Positions 47,075 through 57,037 of a DNA stretch of 64,000 nt are shown one piece after another. The stretch is taken from NCBI RefSeq assembly GCF_945915845.1, contig NZ_CAMEFX010000005.1, positions 1 to 64,000 on the forward strand, read 5' to 3'. A program made the position numbers and the translations under genes. Origin of the DNA: an uncultured Actinobacillus sp. GTDB taxonomy: Bacteria > Pseudomonadota > Gammaproteobacteria > Enterobacterales > Pasteurellaceae. Under the pieces are notes generated by a model that searched no databases, had not been told where the DNA came from, and saw only the letters and a list, made by a program, of their open reading frames with translations. Each line of letters begins with the position of its first letter. Positions within the stretch are counted from its first letter, which is position 1.

Positions 47075-49085
47075 ATACAACTGTAGCTCCCTTTAGCAGT
47101 TTTCGCATCCAACTACGATTTGCGCTTAATGCGTGCATAATATCTTCACTTAATGGTACAGGTTCTCCATAAATAATTGAAGCAAGCGTTTCCCCTAAAA
47201 TAGGTGCAGAGGTTAAACCGCGTGAACCAAGAGCCGCGATGAGGTAGAGGTTATTGTAATTTACCGCAGATGGAATTGGTTGTTTACGGCGGCGCAAGTT
47301 AAACAAGTTTTTGTATTGTTCGGCTTGAGCATAAAAATTTGGCACATTGCCTACCATTGGGATACGGTCACGCACAGCACAGCGTATGCCAACTCTTGCA
47401 AGGTTGCTTTGTGTATTCACATCTTGTGTCCAATCTAAACGGAGATTTTTCTGGATTTTTTGTTGATTTTCTTGCTGTTCAATTTCACTAAATTGGCGAT
47501 CATCACTATCACGCACATGACTTGCACCAATGCAATGACTTGTTTGCGCATAATCCACAGGTGTTAAATAGCCGTCATAACACACGACAGATTTGAGTTT
47601 ACGTAAGGTTTCGGTTGTCTGAATTTGACTTACCTGACCTCGAACAGGGTAGAGTGGAAGTTGTTCAGTTTGAGTAAAATGATTAACTTTATAACCATTA
47701 GCTAACACCACAATATCATGACTAAATTTTTCGTTATTGGCGGTGATAAGTTGCCAACCCACTGGGTTTTGTTCAAGTGCGGTGATTTTTTGCGATGTTT
47801 TTATATTTAAACCGAGTGTGTGTAAATAAGCGAAACTATTTTGTACAAACTGACGTGGAGCAAGCCATGCCCCTTTGGGAATAAATCCACCGCCACAAGG
47901 TACAGGTAAGCCAATCGCATCACTGAGCTCTTCGGACGTCATTGGGCGATATAAATCAGATGACCAATGATAGCTAGCTATTTTTGCTAATTTCACTTCA
48001 CTTTTTTCATCGTAACCGCATAGGGCAATACCGCATATTTCGTGTTCAAATTCAATATTGTTGACGATGGCTTGGCGTAATCGTTGGTGCCCATAAGCAA
48101 ATGCATGGATGTAGAAACGGATATTTCGCAAATCGTCATCGCTAAGCTGTGGATAAAAAGCACCTTGTTTATTGCCTGAAGCATTGAGAGCCAGAGCTTC
48201 ATCTTCACAATAAACAGTGACCTTTGCGCCGCGTTCTAATAAGGAAAGTGCGGTGAAAAGTGAAGCAATTCCTCCGCCTATAATAGCAATATCGGCTTGA
48301 CCTTCAAATTGCGCCGCTTGCGGTAAATACCAAGGAGTTTGGGAGTGTTGTTCTGAAGTCTGTGTTTTGGTTCCTGCCAAACATTCTCGTTTATGTCCAA
48401 ATCCCTTGCGTTTTTCAACTTGAAAGCCGACAGATTCAAGCCCTTTTCTCACCGCACTTGCCGCTGTGAATGTAGCAAAAGTGCCGTTTGTTTTGCTGTA
48501 ACGGTACATAAAGGTGTAGACTTGTTCATTCCACATATCGGGGTTTTTACTTGGAGCAAAGCCGTCCAGAAACCAAGCATCTACACGATTTTGCATTACA
48601 TCCCCAAGTTGTGGTAATTGGGTTTGAATATCGCCAAACCAAAGATCTAATGTGGTTTCGGCAAAGTGAATGCGTGTACAGCCTGTGATGGGATCTTGCC
48701 AGTTTAATTGTAAGGTGGCGGAAAGCGATTGAAATTCGGGATAGCTTTGATGTGCCTGAATTAAATTTTCTACTGGGATAGGGTGTTTTTCAAAAGAAAT
48801 GAAAAACAAACGTTTAAGTGGTGAATGTGGGGTTTCTTGGCGAAATTTACGGAAGAGCGTGGTTACTGCAAAGAAATTTAATCCTGTACCGAAACCTGTT
48901 TCAGCAATGACAAAATGTGAATCCGTAAACTGTTGCCAACGTTCCCATAAACGATTTCCTTCAAGAAAAACATATTGGGATTCGGCTAAGCCGTTTTGAT
49001 TTGAGAAATAAACATCATCAAAAGCATCAGAAATTGGGGTATTGGTTTGATCAAAATGGATTTTTGCTGGTTGTACGTGTAACAT
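47073..49085 (-). CDS. mnmC: Bifunctional tRNA modification enzyme MnmC
   Basis: Finishes mnm5s2U at tRNA wobble position 34. 670 residues: N-terminal methyltransferase domain (FGTGLNFFA about 64-72; [18 protein letters not shown]) and C-terminal FAD oxidase domain ([23 protein letters not shown] near 258; [23 protein letters not shown]). Domain order and length are those of the E. coli fusion. Monocistronic, divergent from fabB. Confidence 0.95.
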   Translation of the reverse strand: MLHVQPAKIHFDQTNTPISDAFDDVYFSNQNGLAESQYVFLEGNRLWERWQQFTDSHFVIAETGFGTGLNFFAVTTLFRKFRQETPHSPLKRLFFISFEKHPIPVENLIQAHQSYPEFQSLSATLQLNWQDPITGCTRIHFAETTLDLWFGDIQTQLPQLGDVMQNRVDAWFLDGFAPSKNPDMWNEQVYTFMYRYSKTNGTFATFTAASAVRKGLESVGFQVEKRKGFGHKRECLAGTKTQTSEQHSQTPWYLPQAAQFEGQADIAIIGGGIASLFTALSLLERGAKVTVYCEDEALALNASGNKQGAFYPQLSDDDLRNIRFYIHAFAYGHQRLRQAIVNNIEFEHEICGIALCGYDEKSEVKLAKIASYHWSSDLYRPMTSEELSDAIGLPVPCGGGFIPKGAWLAPRQFVQNSFAYLHTLGLNIKTSQKITALEQNPVGWQLITANNEKFSHDIVVLANGYKVNHFTQTEQLPLYPVRGQVSQIQTTETLRKLKSVVCYDGYLTPVDYAQTSHCIGASHVRDSDDRQFSEIEQQENQQKIQKNLRLDWTQDVNTQSNLARVGIRCAVRDRIPMVGNVPNFYAQAEQYKNLFNLRRRKQPIPSAVNYNNLYLIAALGSRGLTSAPILGETLASIIYGEPVPLSEDIMHALSANRSWMRKLLKGATVV

Positions 49086-49250
49086 AATGATTTCTTTTAT
49101 GGTGTAATTGATACATTATAAGCGCAGAATGATGTAAAGTGGTCGAATGTTGTAATAAAAACTTGATTTATTTTGATTTCATAGTAAATTACCATTCAGC
49201 TTACAAGTGTAAGGCGAGTTTAAAATAACCTAGTAACAAAGGAAAAAAGA

Positions 49251-50471
49251 ATGAAAAGAGCCGTTATCACAGGTTTCGGTGTTATCTCTAGTATCGGTAA
49301 CAACAAAGAAGAAGTTTTAGCCTCATTAAAAGTAGGTAAATCAGGGATTGAAACTGTACCTAGCTTTATCGAAATGGGGATGCGTAGCCATATCGCCGGG
49401 ACGATTAAATTAGATCCTTCTGAGCATATTGATCGTAAAGTTTATCGTTTTATGGGCGATGCGGCAGCTTATGCTTATCTTTCTATGAAAGAAGCGATTG
49501 AAGACGCCGGTTTGACGGAAGAGCAAGTATCTAATGACCGTACCGGTTTAGTTATCGGGGCGGGGACAGGTTCTGCACATAGCCAATTAGTGGCTTGTGA
49601 TGCGGTCCGTGGTCCACGTGGTGTAAAAGCAGTAGGGCCTTATGCTGTGACGAAAACAATGGCATCAAGTGTATCCGCTTGTTTAGCGACACCTTATAAA
49701 ATTCGCGGTGTGAACTACTCAATGAGTTCAGCTTGTGCGACATCTGCGCACTGTATTGGTCATGCTTGGGAATTAATCCAATTAGGCAAACAAGACATCG
49801 TTTTTGCCGGTGGTGCGGAAGAATTATCTTGGGAATGTGCTACAGAGTTTGATGCAATGGGCGCACTTTCAACAAAATACAATGATACCCCAGAAAAAGC
49901 TTCTCGTGCTTATGATGCAAACCGTGACGGTTTCGTTATTGCCGGTGGTGGTGCTGTTGTGGTGGTAGAAGAATTAGAGCACGCATTAGCACGTGGTGCG
50001 AAAATCTACGCAGAAATCGTCGGTTATGGTGCAACATCAGATGGCTATGACATGGTAGCACCAAGTGGCGAAGGCGCGGAACGCTGTATGAAACAGGCAA
50101 TGGCCAACGTAGATAGCCCAATCGATTATATCAACGTACATGGTACATCAACACCGGTGGGTGATGTAAAAGAATTAGGCGCGATCAAAAATGTATTTGG
50201 CGACAACGTTCCTGCAATTTCATCAACGAAATCAATGACAGGTCACTCTTTAGGCGCGGCTGGAGCACATGAAATTATTTATACGCTATTAATGTTGGAT
50301 AATGATTTTATTGCGCCAAGTATCAATATTGAAACCTTAGATGAACAAGCACAAGGTTTAAATATCGTCACAGCAACCAAAGAAAATGCTGGCTTACAAA
50401 CAGTTATGTCGAATAGCTTTGGTTTTGGTGGTACAAATGCAACCTTGGTGTTTAAACGTTATACCAAATAA
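49251..50471 (+). CDS. fabB: Beta-ketoacyl-ACP synthase I
   Basis: Elongating condensing enzyme of fatty-acid synthesis, needed for unsaturated fatty acids. 406 residues with nucleophile Cys162 in [12 protein letters not shown], His in [12 protein letters not shown] (about 298) and [10 protein letters not shown] (about 333), and [14 protein letters not shown] at the end. AAGGAAAAAAG precedes the ATG. Followed by a paired uptake-sequence terminator. Confidence 0.96.
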   Translation: MKRAVITGFGVISSIGNNKEEVLASLKVGKSGIETVPSFIEMGMRSHIAGTIKLDPSEHIDRKVYRFMGDAAAYAYLSMKEAIEDAGLTEEQVSNDRTGLVIGAGTGSAHSQLVACDAVRGPRGVKAVGPYAVTKTMASSVSACLATPYKIRGVNYSMSSACATSAHCIGHAWELIQLGKQDIVFAGGAEELSWECATEFDAMGALSTKYNDTPEKASRAYDANRDGFVIAGGGAVVVVEELEHALARGAKIYAEIVGYGATSDGYDMVAPSGEGAERCMKQAMANVDSPIDYINVHGTSTPVGDVKELGAIKNVFGDNVPAISSTKSMTGHSLGAAGAHEIIYTLLMLDNDFIAPSINIETLDEQAQGLNIVTATKENAGLQTVMSNSFGFGGTNATLVFKRYTK

Positions 50472-50489
50472 TTGACGTAAGACAGGATG

Positions 50490-50532
50490 AAGTGCGGTGA
50501 AAATTGATGATGTTTTTCACCGCACTTTTTTT
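50490..50532 (+). terminator. fabB terminator (paired uptake sequences)
   Basis: AAGTGCGGTGAAAA (50490-50503) pairs with TTTTTCACCGCACTT, then TTTTTT. Confidence 0.8.
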
Positions 50533-50583
50533 ATATTCCAAAATCGAGTATGCTGTGGAAAATTATAAATTAAGGAATGTATT

Positions 50584-51834
50584 ATGACCAATTTAATTGA
50601 AATGGGAAAAGCAGCACGCCAAGCGTCCTTTGAGTTAAGTCAGCTTTCAACCCAAGAAAAAAATCGTGCGTTACAAATCATTGCGGATCAACTGGAAGCC
50701 AAACAAGATGAGATCTTGCGTGAAAATGCAAAAGATATTGAAAATGCCAGAGAAAAAGGGATTAGCGAGGCGATTATTGATCGTTTGTTATTAACCCCTG
50801 AGCGTCTGAAAGGCATTGCCAATGACGTGCGTCATGTGATTTCTTTAGCCGATCCTGTGGGCAAAATTATTGATGGTGGCGTGTTAGATAGTGGTTTGAA
50901 ATTAGAGCGTTTGCGTGTTCCCGTTGGTGTGATCGGTACAATTTATGAAGCTCGCCCTAATGTGACCATTGATGTGGCAAGCCTTTGCTTGAAAACAGGC
51001 AATGCGGTAATTTTACGGGGTGGCAAAGAAACGCAACATTCCAATCAGATTTTAGTTAATGTCGTGCAACACGCCCTTGAACAAGCGGGGTTACCGAAGG
51101 CAGCCGTAAAGGCGATTACTGACCCTGACCGCGCATTGGTGATGGAATTGCTGAAGTTGGATCGTTATGTGGATATGATTATTCCACGCGGCGGCGCAAG
51201 TTTACATGAGCTTTGTAAACAACATTCAACCATCCCTGTGATCGTGGGCGGAATTGGGGTTTGTCATACCTTTGTAGAGCAAAGTGCGGATCAAAATAGA
51301 GCAATTTCGGTGATCAAAAATGCGAAAACCCAACGCCCTAGCACCTGCAATACCTTGGAAACCTTGTTAGTTCAAGAGAGCATTGCCGCGGAATTTTTAC
51401 CAAAACTCGCTGCAGACTTAAACGTCAACTATTTTGCAGATGCGACTGCGCTGAATATTTTAAAACAGGCTGGTGCGGATGTGCAGGCGGTGCAAGATGA
51501 AGATTTGCGTAAAGAATGGCTTTGCACGAATTTAAATGTATTGGTGGTTAAAGATATTCATGCCGCCATCGATCACATTCGCGAATATGGCACGCAACAT
51601 TCGGAAGCGATTTTAACTGAAAGCCAGCAGTTGGCACGTCAATTCGTGGCGCAAGTGGATGCTGCCGCGGTTTATGTTAATGCGAGCACCCGTTTCACTG
51701 ACGGCGGACAATTTGGTCTCGGTGCAGAAGTGGCGGTCAGTACACAAAAACTGCACGCCCGAGGCCCTATGGGATTAGAAGCCTTAACCACTTATAAATG
51801 GGTGGCTGTGGGGGGTTATACGTCACGAGTGTAG
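50584..51834 (+). CDS. proA: Gamma-glutamyl phosphate reductase
   Basis: NADPH-dependent reduction of glutamyl phosphate to the semialdehyde that cyclises to pyrroline-5-carboxylate, the substrate of ProC. 416 residues: [29 protein letters not shown], the catalytic Cys in [12 protein letters not shown], and [17 protein letters not shown]. proB is not adjacent. AAGGAA precedes the ATG. Confidence 0.96.
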   Translation: MTNLIEMGKAARQASFELSQLSTQEKNRALQIIADQLEAKQDEILRENAKDIENAREKGISEAIIDRLLLTPERLKGIANDVRHVISLADPVGKIIDGGVLDSGLKLERLRVPVGVIGTIYEARPNVTIDVASLCLKTGNAVILRGGKETQHSNQILVNVVQHALEQAGLPKAAVKAITDPDRALVMELLKLDRYVDMIIPRGGASLHELCKQHSTIPVIVGGIGVCHTFVEQSADQNRAISVIKNAKTQRPSTCNTLETLLVQESIAAEFLPKLAADLNVNYFADATALNILKQAGADVQAVQDEDLRKEWLCTNLNVLVVKDIHAAIDHIREYGTQHSEAILTESQQLARQFVAQVDAAAVYVNASTRFTDGGQFGLGAEVAVSTQKLHARGPMGLEALTTYKWVAVGGYTSRV

Positions 51835-51843
51835 TGCATTTTA

Positions 51844-51868
51844 GCGTGGTGGGATAACCGCCACGTTT
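51844..51868 (+). terminator. proA terminator
   Basis: GCGTGG and CCACG (51844-51865) pair around an 11-base loop, then TTTGTG; modest stem. Confidence 0.5.
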
Positions 51869-51893
51869 GTGTTTGACAAAGAGCCGAATAGAC

Positions 51894-51925
51894 AAAAGGC
51901 GTTAACCGAAGTTAACGCCTTTTTT
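51894..51925 (-). terminator. tRNA-fMet terminator with UUCG tetraloop
   Basis: On the minus strand GGCGTTAAC-TTCG-GTTAACGCC is a perfect 9-bp stem closed by the very stable C(UUCG)G tetraloop, followed by TTTT. It begins 7 bases past the tRNA end. Confidence 0.85.
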
Positions 51926-51931
51926 AAATTC

Positions 51932-52008
51932 TGGTTGCGGGGGCCGGATTTGAACCGACGGCCTTCGGGTTATGAGCCCGACGAGCTACCAAGCTGCTCC
52001 ACCCCGCG
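51932..52008 (-). tRNA. Initiator tRNA-fMet (CAT)
   Basis: 77 nt with encoded CCA. CGCGGGG at the 5' end leaves the first base unpaired against CCCCGCA, as in initiator tRNAs; the anticodon stem has the three G-C pairs (GGGCTCATAACCC). Confidence 0.95.
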
Positions 52009-52075
52009 TCTGATGTGCGTAAATATACGCTTTTCATTTAAGATTGCAAGTCAAAATCGTGCAATTGCCGACAAA

Positions 52076-52501
52076 TTAAACGGATTGGATAAATGATTGC
52101 TGAATTTGTCGCCAAAGTTCACGCTTTTGTTTGGCATTTTGTTTCAATTTCGCCAGTTCTTCCGTTTGCCAAAGAGGGCTATTATCCGTTTTCAATTGTT
52201 CAAAAGTGCGGTGAATTTTTTCGCTGTTTTCTGACAACAACCAATAATACACCGGTTGTTGAACCTTTAAATGTTGCGCATGATCAAAATCGATAAGCAA
52301 ACATTCATTTTTCTGTATTTCAACACTGCGCAAAAGATCCCATAAAAAGGGTTCATCAAAATCTAAAGCCGTTTCAGCAATGACAATAAGACGGATTTCT
52401 TGTGACACAGGAATATTCACCGCCCCTTTTAGCACATCAGGCCGGCGTAATTGCCATTGCGTAATCCCCATTTCTTGTAGTAACAAATCGCGTCTGTTCA
52501 T
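52076..52501 (-). CDS. holD: DNA polymerase III psi subunit
   Basis: Couples the clamp loader to chi and single-strand binding protein. 141 residues: MNRRDLLLQEMGITQWQLRRPDVLKG is the conserved N-terminal gamma-complex binding segment; LWDLLRSVEI and a basic C terminus follow. Divergent from rsmC (62 bases), the pairing seen in related genomes. Confidence 0.9.
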   Translation of the reverse strand: MNRRDLLLQEMGITQWQLRRPDVLKGAVNIPVSQEIRLIVIAETALDFDEPFLWDLLRSVEIQKNECLLIDFDHAQHLKVQQPVYYWLLSENSEKIHRTFEQLKTDNSPLWQTEELAKLKQNAKQKRELWRQIQQSFIQSV

Positions 52502-52562
52502 TCGGTTTCCGTTTTCCGTTATAATGCCGATAATTTTAGCCTACCTTATAGGATTTTCCCAA

Positions 52563-53555
52563 ATGATTTCTCTCGAAAGCCAAGTTTTAGAACGCCATTT
52601 ACATTTATTTCAAGATAAAACCATTTTATTTGCGGGCGGCATTAACGATGATTTTCCGCAACAAATTCGCCCAATGGCAAAAAATGTTGAGATCTGGTCG
52701 TGGTATTTTGATTATGCCAAAACGCAAAGTGCGGTGAATTTTTCGGTTGTTTTGGATAAAACCGCGGATTTGATTGTGTATTATTGGACAAAAAACAAAG
52801 CGGAAGTCCAATTCCAATTAATGCAATTACTTGCCAATGCAAAGGTTGGACAGGAAGTATTGATCATTGGCGAAAATCGTTGTGGTGTGCGTTCGGTAGA
52901 AAAATTGTTGGGCGAATTGGGGGAGGTGGGCAAAATTGATAGCGCGCGCCGTTGTGGCTTGTATCATTTTCAACTACAAAAAACACCGCACTTTCAATTA
53001 GATAAATATTGGACGCTTTATGAAAATCCGCTGTTGGGGGGCTTAAGAATTTATAGTTTACCGGGGGTATTTAGTGCCAATGAATTGGATAATGGCACGG
53101 CGTTATTGCTCTCAACCATTGATACGCATATTCGTGGCGATGTGTTGGATTTAGGCTGTGGTGCAGGGGGGATTGGCGCGTATTTGAAAAAGCAAAACCC
53201 GAAAGCCAATGTTATGATGACCGATATTCACGCCATGGCCATTGAATCGGTGAAGAAAACCTTAGCGGAAAACCAGTTAGACGGTAAGGTGCAGGCAAGT
53301 GACGTGTTTTCGCATATTCAAGACAAATTTGATCTCATTATTTCTAATCCACCGTTCCATGACGGCATTGATACCGCTTATCGAGCCGTGAACGAATTGA
53401 TTAAACAGGCAAAATGGCATTTAAAAGACGGCGGCGAGCTACGCATTGTGGCAAATGCTTTCTTGCCTTATCCTGATTTACTTGACCAATATTTTGGTTC
53501 ACATGATGTGCTGGCGAAGAATGGAAAATTTAAGGTTTATTCTGTCAGAGCGTAA
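52563..53555 (+). CDS. rsmC: 16S rRNA m2G1207 methyltransferase
   Basis: Methylates G1207 of 16S rRNA using SAM. I place the start at ATG 52563 (MISLESQVLERHLHLFQDK), which matches the family N terminus and has AGGA upstream; the longer frame from 52380 overlaps holD and is spurious. 330 residues: SAM motif VLDLGCGAGGIGAYL and catalytic SNPPFHDGID near residue 263. Confidence 0.94.
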   Translation: MISLESQVLERHLHLFQDKTILFAGGINDDFPQQIRPMAKNVEIWSWYFDYAKTQSAVNFSVVLDKTADLIVYYWTKNKAEVQFQLMQLLANAKVGQEVLIIGENRCGVRSVEKLLGELGEVGKIDSARRCGLYHFQLQKTPHFQLDKYWTLYENPLLGGLRIYSLPGVFSANELDNGTALLLSTIDTHIRGDVLDLGCGAGGIGAYLKKQNPKANVMMTDIHAMAIESVKKTLAENQLDGKVQASDVFSHIQDKFDLIISNPPFHDGIDTAYRAVNELIKQAKWHLKDGGELRIVANAFLPYPDLLDQYFGSHDVLAKNGKFKVYSVRA

Positions 53556-53561
53556 AGCGAG

Positions 53562-53585
53562 TAGGGCGAATGGAAATTCGCCCTT
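53562..53585. repeat. TAGGGCG palindrome, copy A
   Basis: 24 bases, TAGGGCGAATGG at the left and AATTCGCCCTT at the right, folding through AGGGCGAAT/ATTCGCCCT. Identical to 57525-57548. Lies just past rsmC. Confidence 0.75.
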
Positions 53586-53633
53586 GATGATAGCTTATTA
53601 TTACAAATGCAATGATACTTTTTTGATTGATCA

Positions 53634-55034
53634 CTAAAACGTCTTCTCAAAACTCAAATAAACCCGATTTCGTTTATATGAATAAAGATCCACTAAATTT
53701 GAATTCACACGCTGATATTGATAGCTGATTTTCGGCGTAATTCCCCAAAAATGCAGGTTACGATGCCAAAGTGTAACGTTCAGACCTAACTCTCTATCTT
53801 GACGTACTTGATTAAAAATGCGGTGAGCTTGGTCAAATTCACGCTTTCCATAACTGAGCTGAATACGGCTGGAAATGCCGCCCCACCATTCTTGCCCCCA
53901 ACCGATTCGCCCTGTATAGCGTTTTGAGGCTAAAGAACGCTCTAATGTCCGATCTCGCAGCACATCTACACCGCCATAGAGATAACTTTTCGCATTAAAG
54001 GCATAAAGTAGCGTGGCAGAACCAAATAATGTTGTGCTATCCGCCAGCTGATTTTCACCCCGATGTTTGAGCTTACCCATTTCCCCTGCGGTAGAAAGTT
54101 GCCATTGGGAGGTAAGCCAATGTTCGGCTTCAACTCGAACTCCATAGCCGTGATTGTAGCGATGATTACCATACCAACGCATTTCGTAATAAGGCAAAAA
54201 GGAAAGACGACTTTGGGCATTTTGATACTGGTAGCCAAGACTTGAACGGTTTTGTTGATCGTCAAATTGATGATTATCCCAATAGGATTTTCCGCTAAAT
54301 TGGTTCTCAAAATGCAGATAGTGCGAACCGCTGACGTTCCAATTTTTAGCCAAATTGAGATGATAACTTAGCCCATTTGCCGATTGCGGTAGCGACTCTT
54401 CCGTTTTCTTAAACGGCACATTCCCCACCCGAACATAAGGCGAGCTTGAGGCATTATTGACATTGCTTTCGTGCAAATAATTCACACCAAAGTCGAATGT
54501 CCAATCCGAACGTTTTTGAATAGCGGCAATATATTGTTCCACTCCATTTGCAATTTGCGGTGGTAATCCGTCCGCTTGTAACTTACGAAATTGTGCAAGT
54601 GCGGCTTCATTTTGCCGATCTTCAAACAACATCTGCGCTAAACGAAAACGCACAGGCTGAAAATTAGGGTGTTTCGCAATAATGCCACGATAGAGATCGA
54701 TTGCCGTTTTATACTCCCCCTGACTTGCCAAAATAATGCCGTTGGCATAATCGATCAGTATCAAATCGGGATTGGGTGTTTGTTGATAAATCCACACCAG
54801 TTCAGGCAATAAATGAAATTGTCGGCTATCAATCGCCCGATTTAACATTTGACGAGTCAGTTCAGGCTTACTAATAAGCTCTTTAGTTAAAGTGATTTCC
54901 TCACTATTTGCGGATTTTTCTGAAAAAATAACCGCTTGTTGTGGTAATGTAGGCTCGGCGGATTTGATTTCCAATTCGGGGGTTGCGTTTACTGCTAAAG
55001 GAATAAAAAAGGTAAGGGAGAGATATTTTTTCAT
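53634..55034 (-). CDS. Slam-family surface lipoprotein assembly modifier (type XI secretion)
   Basis: An outer-membrane translocon that moves lipoproteins to the cell surface. 466 residues: signal peptide MKKYLSLTFFIPLAVNA, a helical/TPR periplasmic part (about 65-180, with DYANGIILASQGEYKTAIDL and FRLAQMLFEDRQNEAALAQF), then a beta-barrel from about 185 (RSDWTFDFGVNYLHESNVNN) ending in YLSFEKTF with terminal Phe. The barrel has the DUF560 signature of Slam. The likely substrate is the lipoprotein gene upstream on the same strand (55491-56891). Confidence 0.85.
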   Translation of the reverse strand: MKKYLSLTFFIPLAVNATPELEIKSAEPTLPQQAVIFSEKSANSEEITLTKELISKPELTRQMLNRAIDSRQFHLLPELVWIYQQTPNPDLILIDYANGIILASQGEYKTAIDLYRGIIAKHPNFQPVRFRLAQMLFEDRQNEAALAQFRKLQADGLPPQIANGVEQYIAAIQKRSDWTFDFGVNYLHESNVNNASSSPYVRVGNVPFKKTEESLPQSANGLSYHLNLAKNWNVSGSHYLHFENQFSGKSYWDNHQFDDQQNRSSLGYQYQNAQSRLSFLPYYEMRWYGNHRYNHGYGVRVEAEHWLTSQWQLSTAGEMGKLKHRGENQLADSTTLFGSATLLYAFNAKSYLYGGVDVLRDRTLERSLASKRYTGRIGWGQEWWGGISSRIQLSYGKREFDQAHRIFNQVRQDRELGLNVTLWHRNLHFWGITPKISYQYQRVNSNLVDLYSYKRNRVYLSFEKTF

Positions 55035-55122
55035 AAATTTAAGTGTAATTTGCTATGCCCAAATAGGCGTTTATACAAGTTTTCATTAAAGATGAAGTAA
55101 CAAATTACACTTAAAGCTAAAG

Positions 55123-55365
55123 TCAGAATAATTCTGGAGGAAAAACCGCACGTTTTTCAGATAAGATTTCTTGAGCCTCTTGCATTGCTTGTAGTGTTAC
55201 GGCATTTGGCACTTTGACTTCAAATGGTATTGCCTTCTCCTTTGCAACACGAGTTACCGCCATGCGTAAGAATTCAGACATCGTTAGGCCCATTGCTTTT
55301 AGTGCAGCAGTTGCTTCATCTTTAATGCCATTATCAATTCTAGCTCGGATATAAGTTTCACTCAT
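55123..55365 (-). CDS. Solitary RelB/DinJ-family antitoxin
   Basis: An 80-residue ribbon-helix-helix protein: SETYIRARIDNGIKDEATAA (DNA-binding strand and helix) then LKAMGLTMSEFLRMAVTRVA, followed by a toxin-binding tail. This is a typical DinJ/RelB antitoxin. The expected YafQ/RelE toxin gene should follow on the same strand, but 55035-55122 holds no such frame; the next gene is the Slam. It is therefore an orphan and may regulate its neighbours. GAAGGAG precedes the ATG. Confidence 0.8.
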   Translation of the reverse strand: MSETYIRARIDNGIKDEATAALKAMGLTMSEFLRMAVTRVAKEKAIPFEVKVPNAVTLQAMQEAQEILSEKRAVFPPELF

Positions 55366-55490
55366 ATAGAATACTCCTTCTCATTTGTAGTCCTATTGTA
55401 GTCTTTTTTGAACAATAAGTACAATTTAAAGAATGAAACCCACACAGAAAACTTGTTAATGTGTGGGGTGAATTTATATCCTACGATTGA

Positions 55491-56891
55491 TTATTGACGT
55501 TTGCCTCCGAAACTAATCGTATGTGTATTTGGTGTATAAGTTACAATGCCTACAGCTTCTTCTGCATTTGGTCCTGCAAAATATCCTATATAACTATATT
55601 CATTTAAAACAGAATTTTGCTGACTAACCGTACCGCTAAATACAACAGCATCATTTGATGATACGATATTACCATTGTTTAGATCATAGTTTCCTGATTT
55701 CAAATTTTGAATATTTCCTGAAACAACTCCAGTTTTAAAATTAGCATCAAGAGTAAGATTACCGACAGATTGATATGGAGTATAAGTTTTCATACCAGCA
55801 TTATCTTCTTTCTCTATATATCCAGTTTCAATTGCCTTGCCTTTATATGTTGCAGAATTTCCTTGTGTAATAAATTCTGCAGTATTTTCAGTTTGTAGCG
55901 CCACAAAACCTGATTTACTTTTTATTTCTCCCGTAGTGTATGATAGCTCATAATCTAGCCCGAAATTAGAATTATGAATTGTACCGCCATTTCCAACCCA
56001 ACTAGCATAGGTAGAATAAGGTTGATTTACAAAATAGATAGTTCCTTTTTCACCTAAATTTGTAGCAACATCTTCCATATTACCATTTTGCAAACGTTGG
56101 CTAATTCCCTTAGCAGTAATCTTTGAAGCATGAACTTCATCATCAGTCGGAGCTTCATAGAAATTAATTTTGTCTGCCATAACTCTATCAAACCCACTCT
56201 GAGTATCATTTCCTAACCATTCAAAATGATCACCGCTAGGTAAAAAATATCTTGAACGAGCATTATTATTTTCGCCAGTATGTCGCCAAGTCGAACTCTC
56301 CGCAGTAAATGTTTTTTGAGCTTCTTCTAATCTACGTTGTTCTTCTGCAAGACGTTCTGCTTCTTCTTGTGCTTTACGTTTAGCCTCTTCAAGATAAGGG
56401 GATAACTCAGCTTCTAATTTAGCTATATCTTCTCGAGCTTTTGCCAAATCTTTAGCGGCTTTATCCGCTGCGGCTTGGGCTTTTGCTTGTTCTGTAGCAG
56501 TTGCATTTTCAGCATTTTTTAGTGCTTGTTGCGCAGCTGCAAGATCTTTTGCAGCTTTATCCGCTGCTGCTTGAGCTTTCGCTTTTTCTGCCGCAGTGGC
56601 ATTTTCTGCATTTTTTAACGCTTGTTGTGCTTTTGCCAATTCAGCTTCAGCCTTAGCTTTAGCCGCTTCTACTGCTTTTACTTTTTCGGTTGCTTCATTT
56701 GCACTATTTTGTGCAGATTTAACCGCTTGTTGCTCTACTTCCACCTGTTTTTTCAATGCTTCGATTTGTTTTGCTTGTTCTGGATTATTCGTTGGTGCAG
56801 ATGAACCACCGCCACCACCGCCCGAGCTACAAGCTGTGACACCTAATGAAACTAAAATTGCCATTGCTGCTGTTTTAACTGACAAACGCAT
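55491..56891 (-). CDS. Slam-dependent surface lipoprotein with coiled-coil repeats
   Basis: A 466-residue surface lipoprotein. Signal peptide and lipobox VTAC with acylated Cys21, then a Gly-rich spacer (SSGGGGGGSS). Residues 37-195 form an Ala/Lys/Glu-rich coiled coil containing two near-identical 32-residue repeats (88-119, 120-151). The C-terminal half (about 200-466) is beta-rich with barrel-like strands and ends VTYTPNTHTISFGGKRQ, like the TbpB/HpuA-type C-lobe recognised by Slam. Ligand unknown. It is upstream of the antitoxin and Slam genes on the same strand. Confidence 0.8.
   Translation of the reverse strand: MRLSVKTAAMAILVSLGVTACSSGGGGGGSSAPTNNPEQAKQIEALKKQVEVEQQAVKSAQNSANEATEKVKAVEAAKAKAEAELAKAQQALKNAENATAAEKAKAQAAADKAAKDLAAAQQALKNAENATATEQAKAQAAADKAAKDLAKAREDIAKLEAELSPYLEEAKRKAQEEAERLAEEQRRLEEAQKTFTAESSTWRHTGENNNARSRYFLPSGDHFEWLGNDTQSGFDRVMADKINFYEAPTDDEVHASKITAKGISQRLQNGNMEDVATNLGEKGTIYFVNQPYSTYASWVGNGGTIHNSNFGLDYELSYTTGEIKSKSGFVALQTENTAEFITQGNSATYKGKAIETGYIEKEDNAGMKTYTPYQSVGNLTLDANFKTGVVSGNIQNLKSGNYDLNNGNIVSSNDAVVFSGTVSQQNSVLNEYSYIGYFAGPNAEEAVGIVTYTPNTHTISFGGKRQ
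56439..56630 (-). repeat. Two 96-bp tandem repeats in the lipoprotein gene
   Basis: They encode residues 88-119 and 120-151, each beginning AQQALKNAENATA and ending ADKAAKDLA. In-frame repeat units of this kind can expand or contract, changing the stalk length of the surface protein. Confidence 0.75.
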
Positions 56892-57037
56892 AGAAAGACC
56901 TCATTTTAATGTGTTATTTAATAAAAATATGTGTAAAATACGAGCTATTTTAAAAGTAGACTTAATCTTCCGCTAACAACAGATAGTGTGGCGAAACCAC
57001 TCAATTTGTGGGTGGACAAATCAATGGAGGGGAGTTT

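Noticed and set aside
56596-56976. 126-residue plus-strand frame opposite the lipoprotein signal peptide
   Set aside because: Mirror of the Ala/Lys-rich repeats; Ala/Phe/Cys composition and no start signal.
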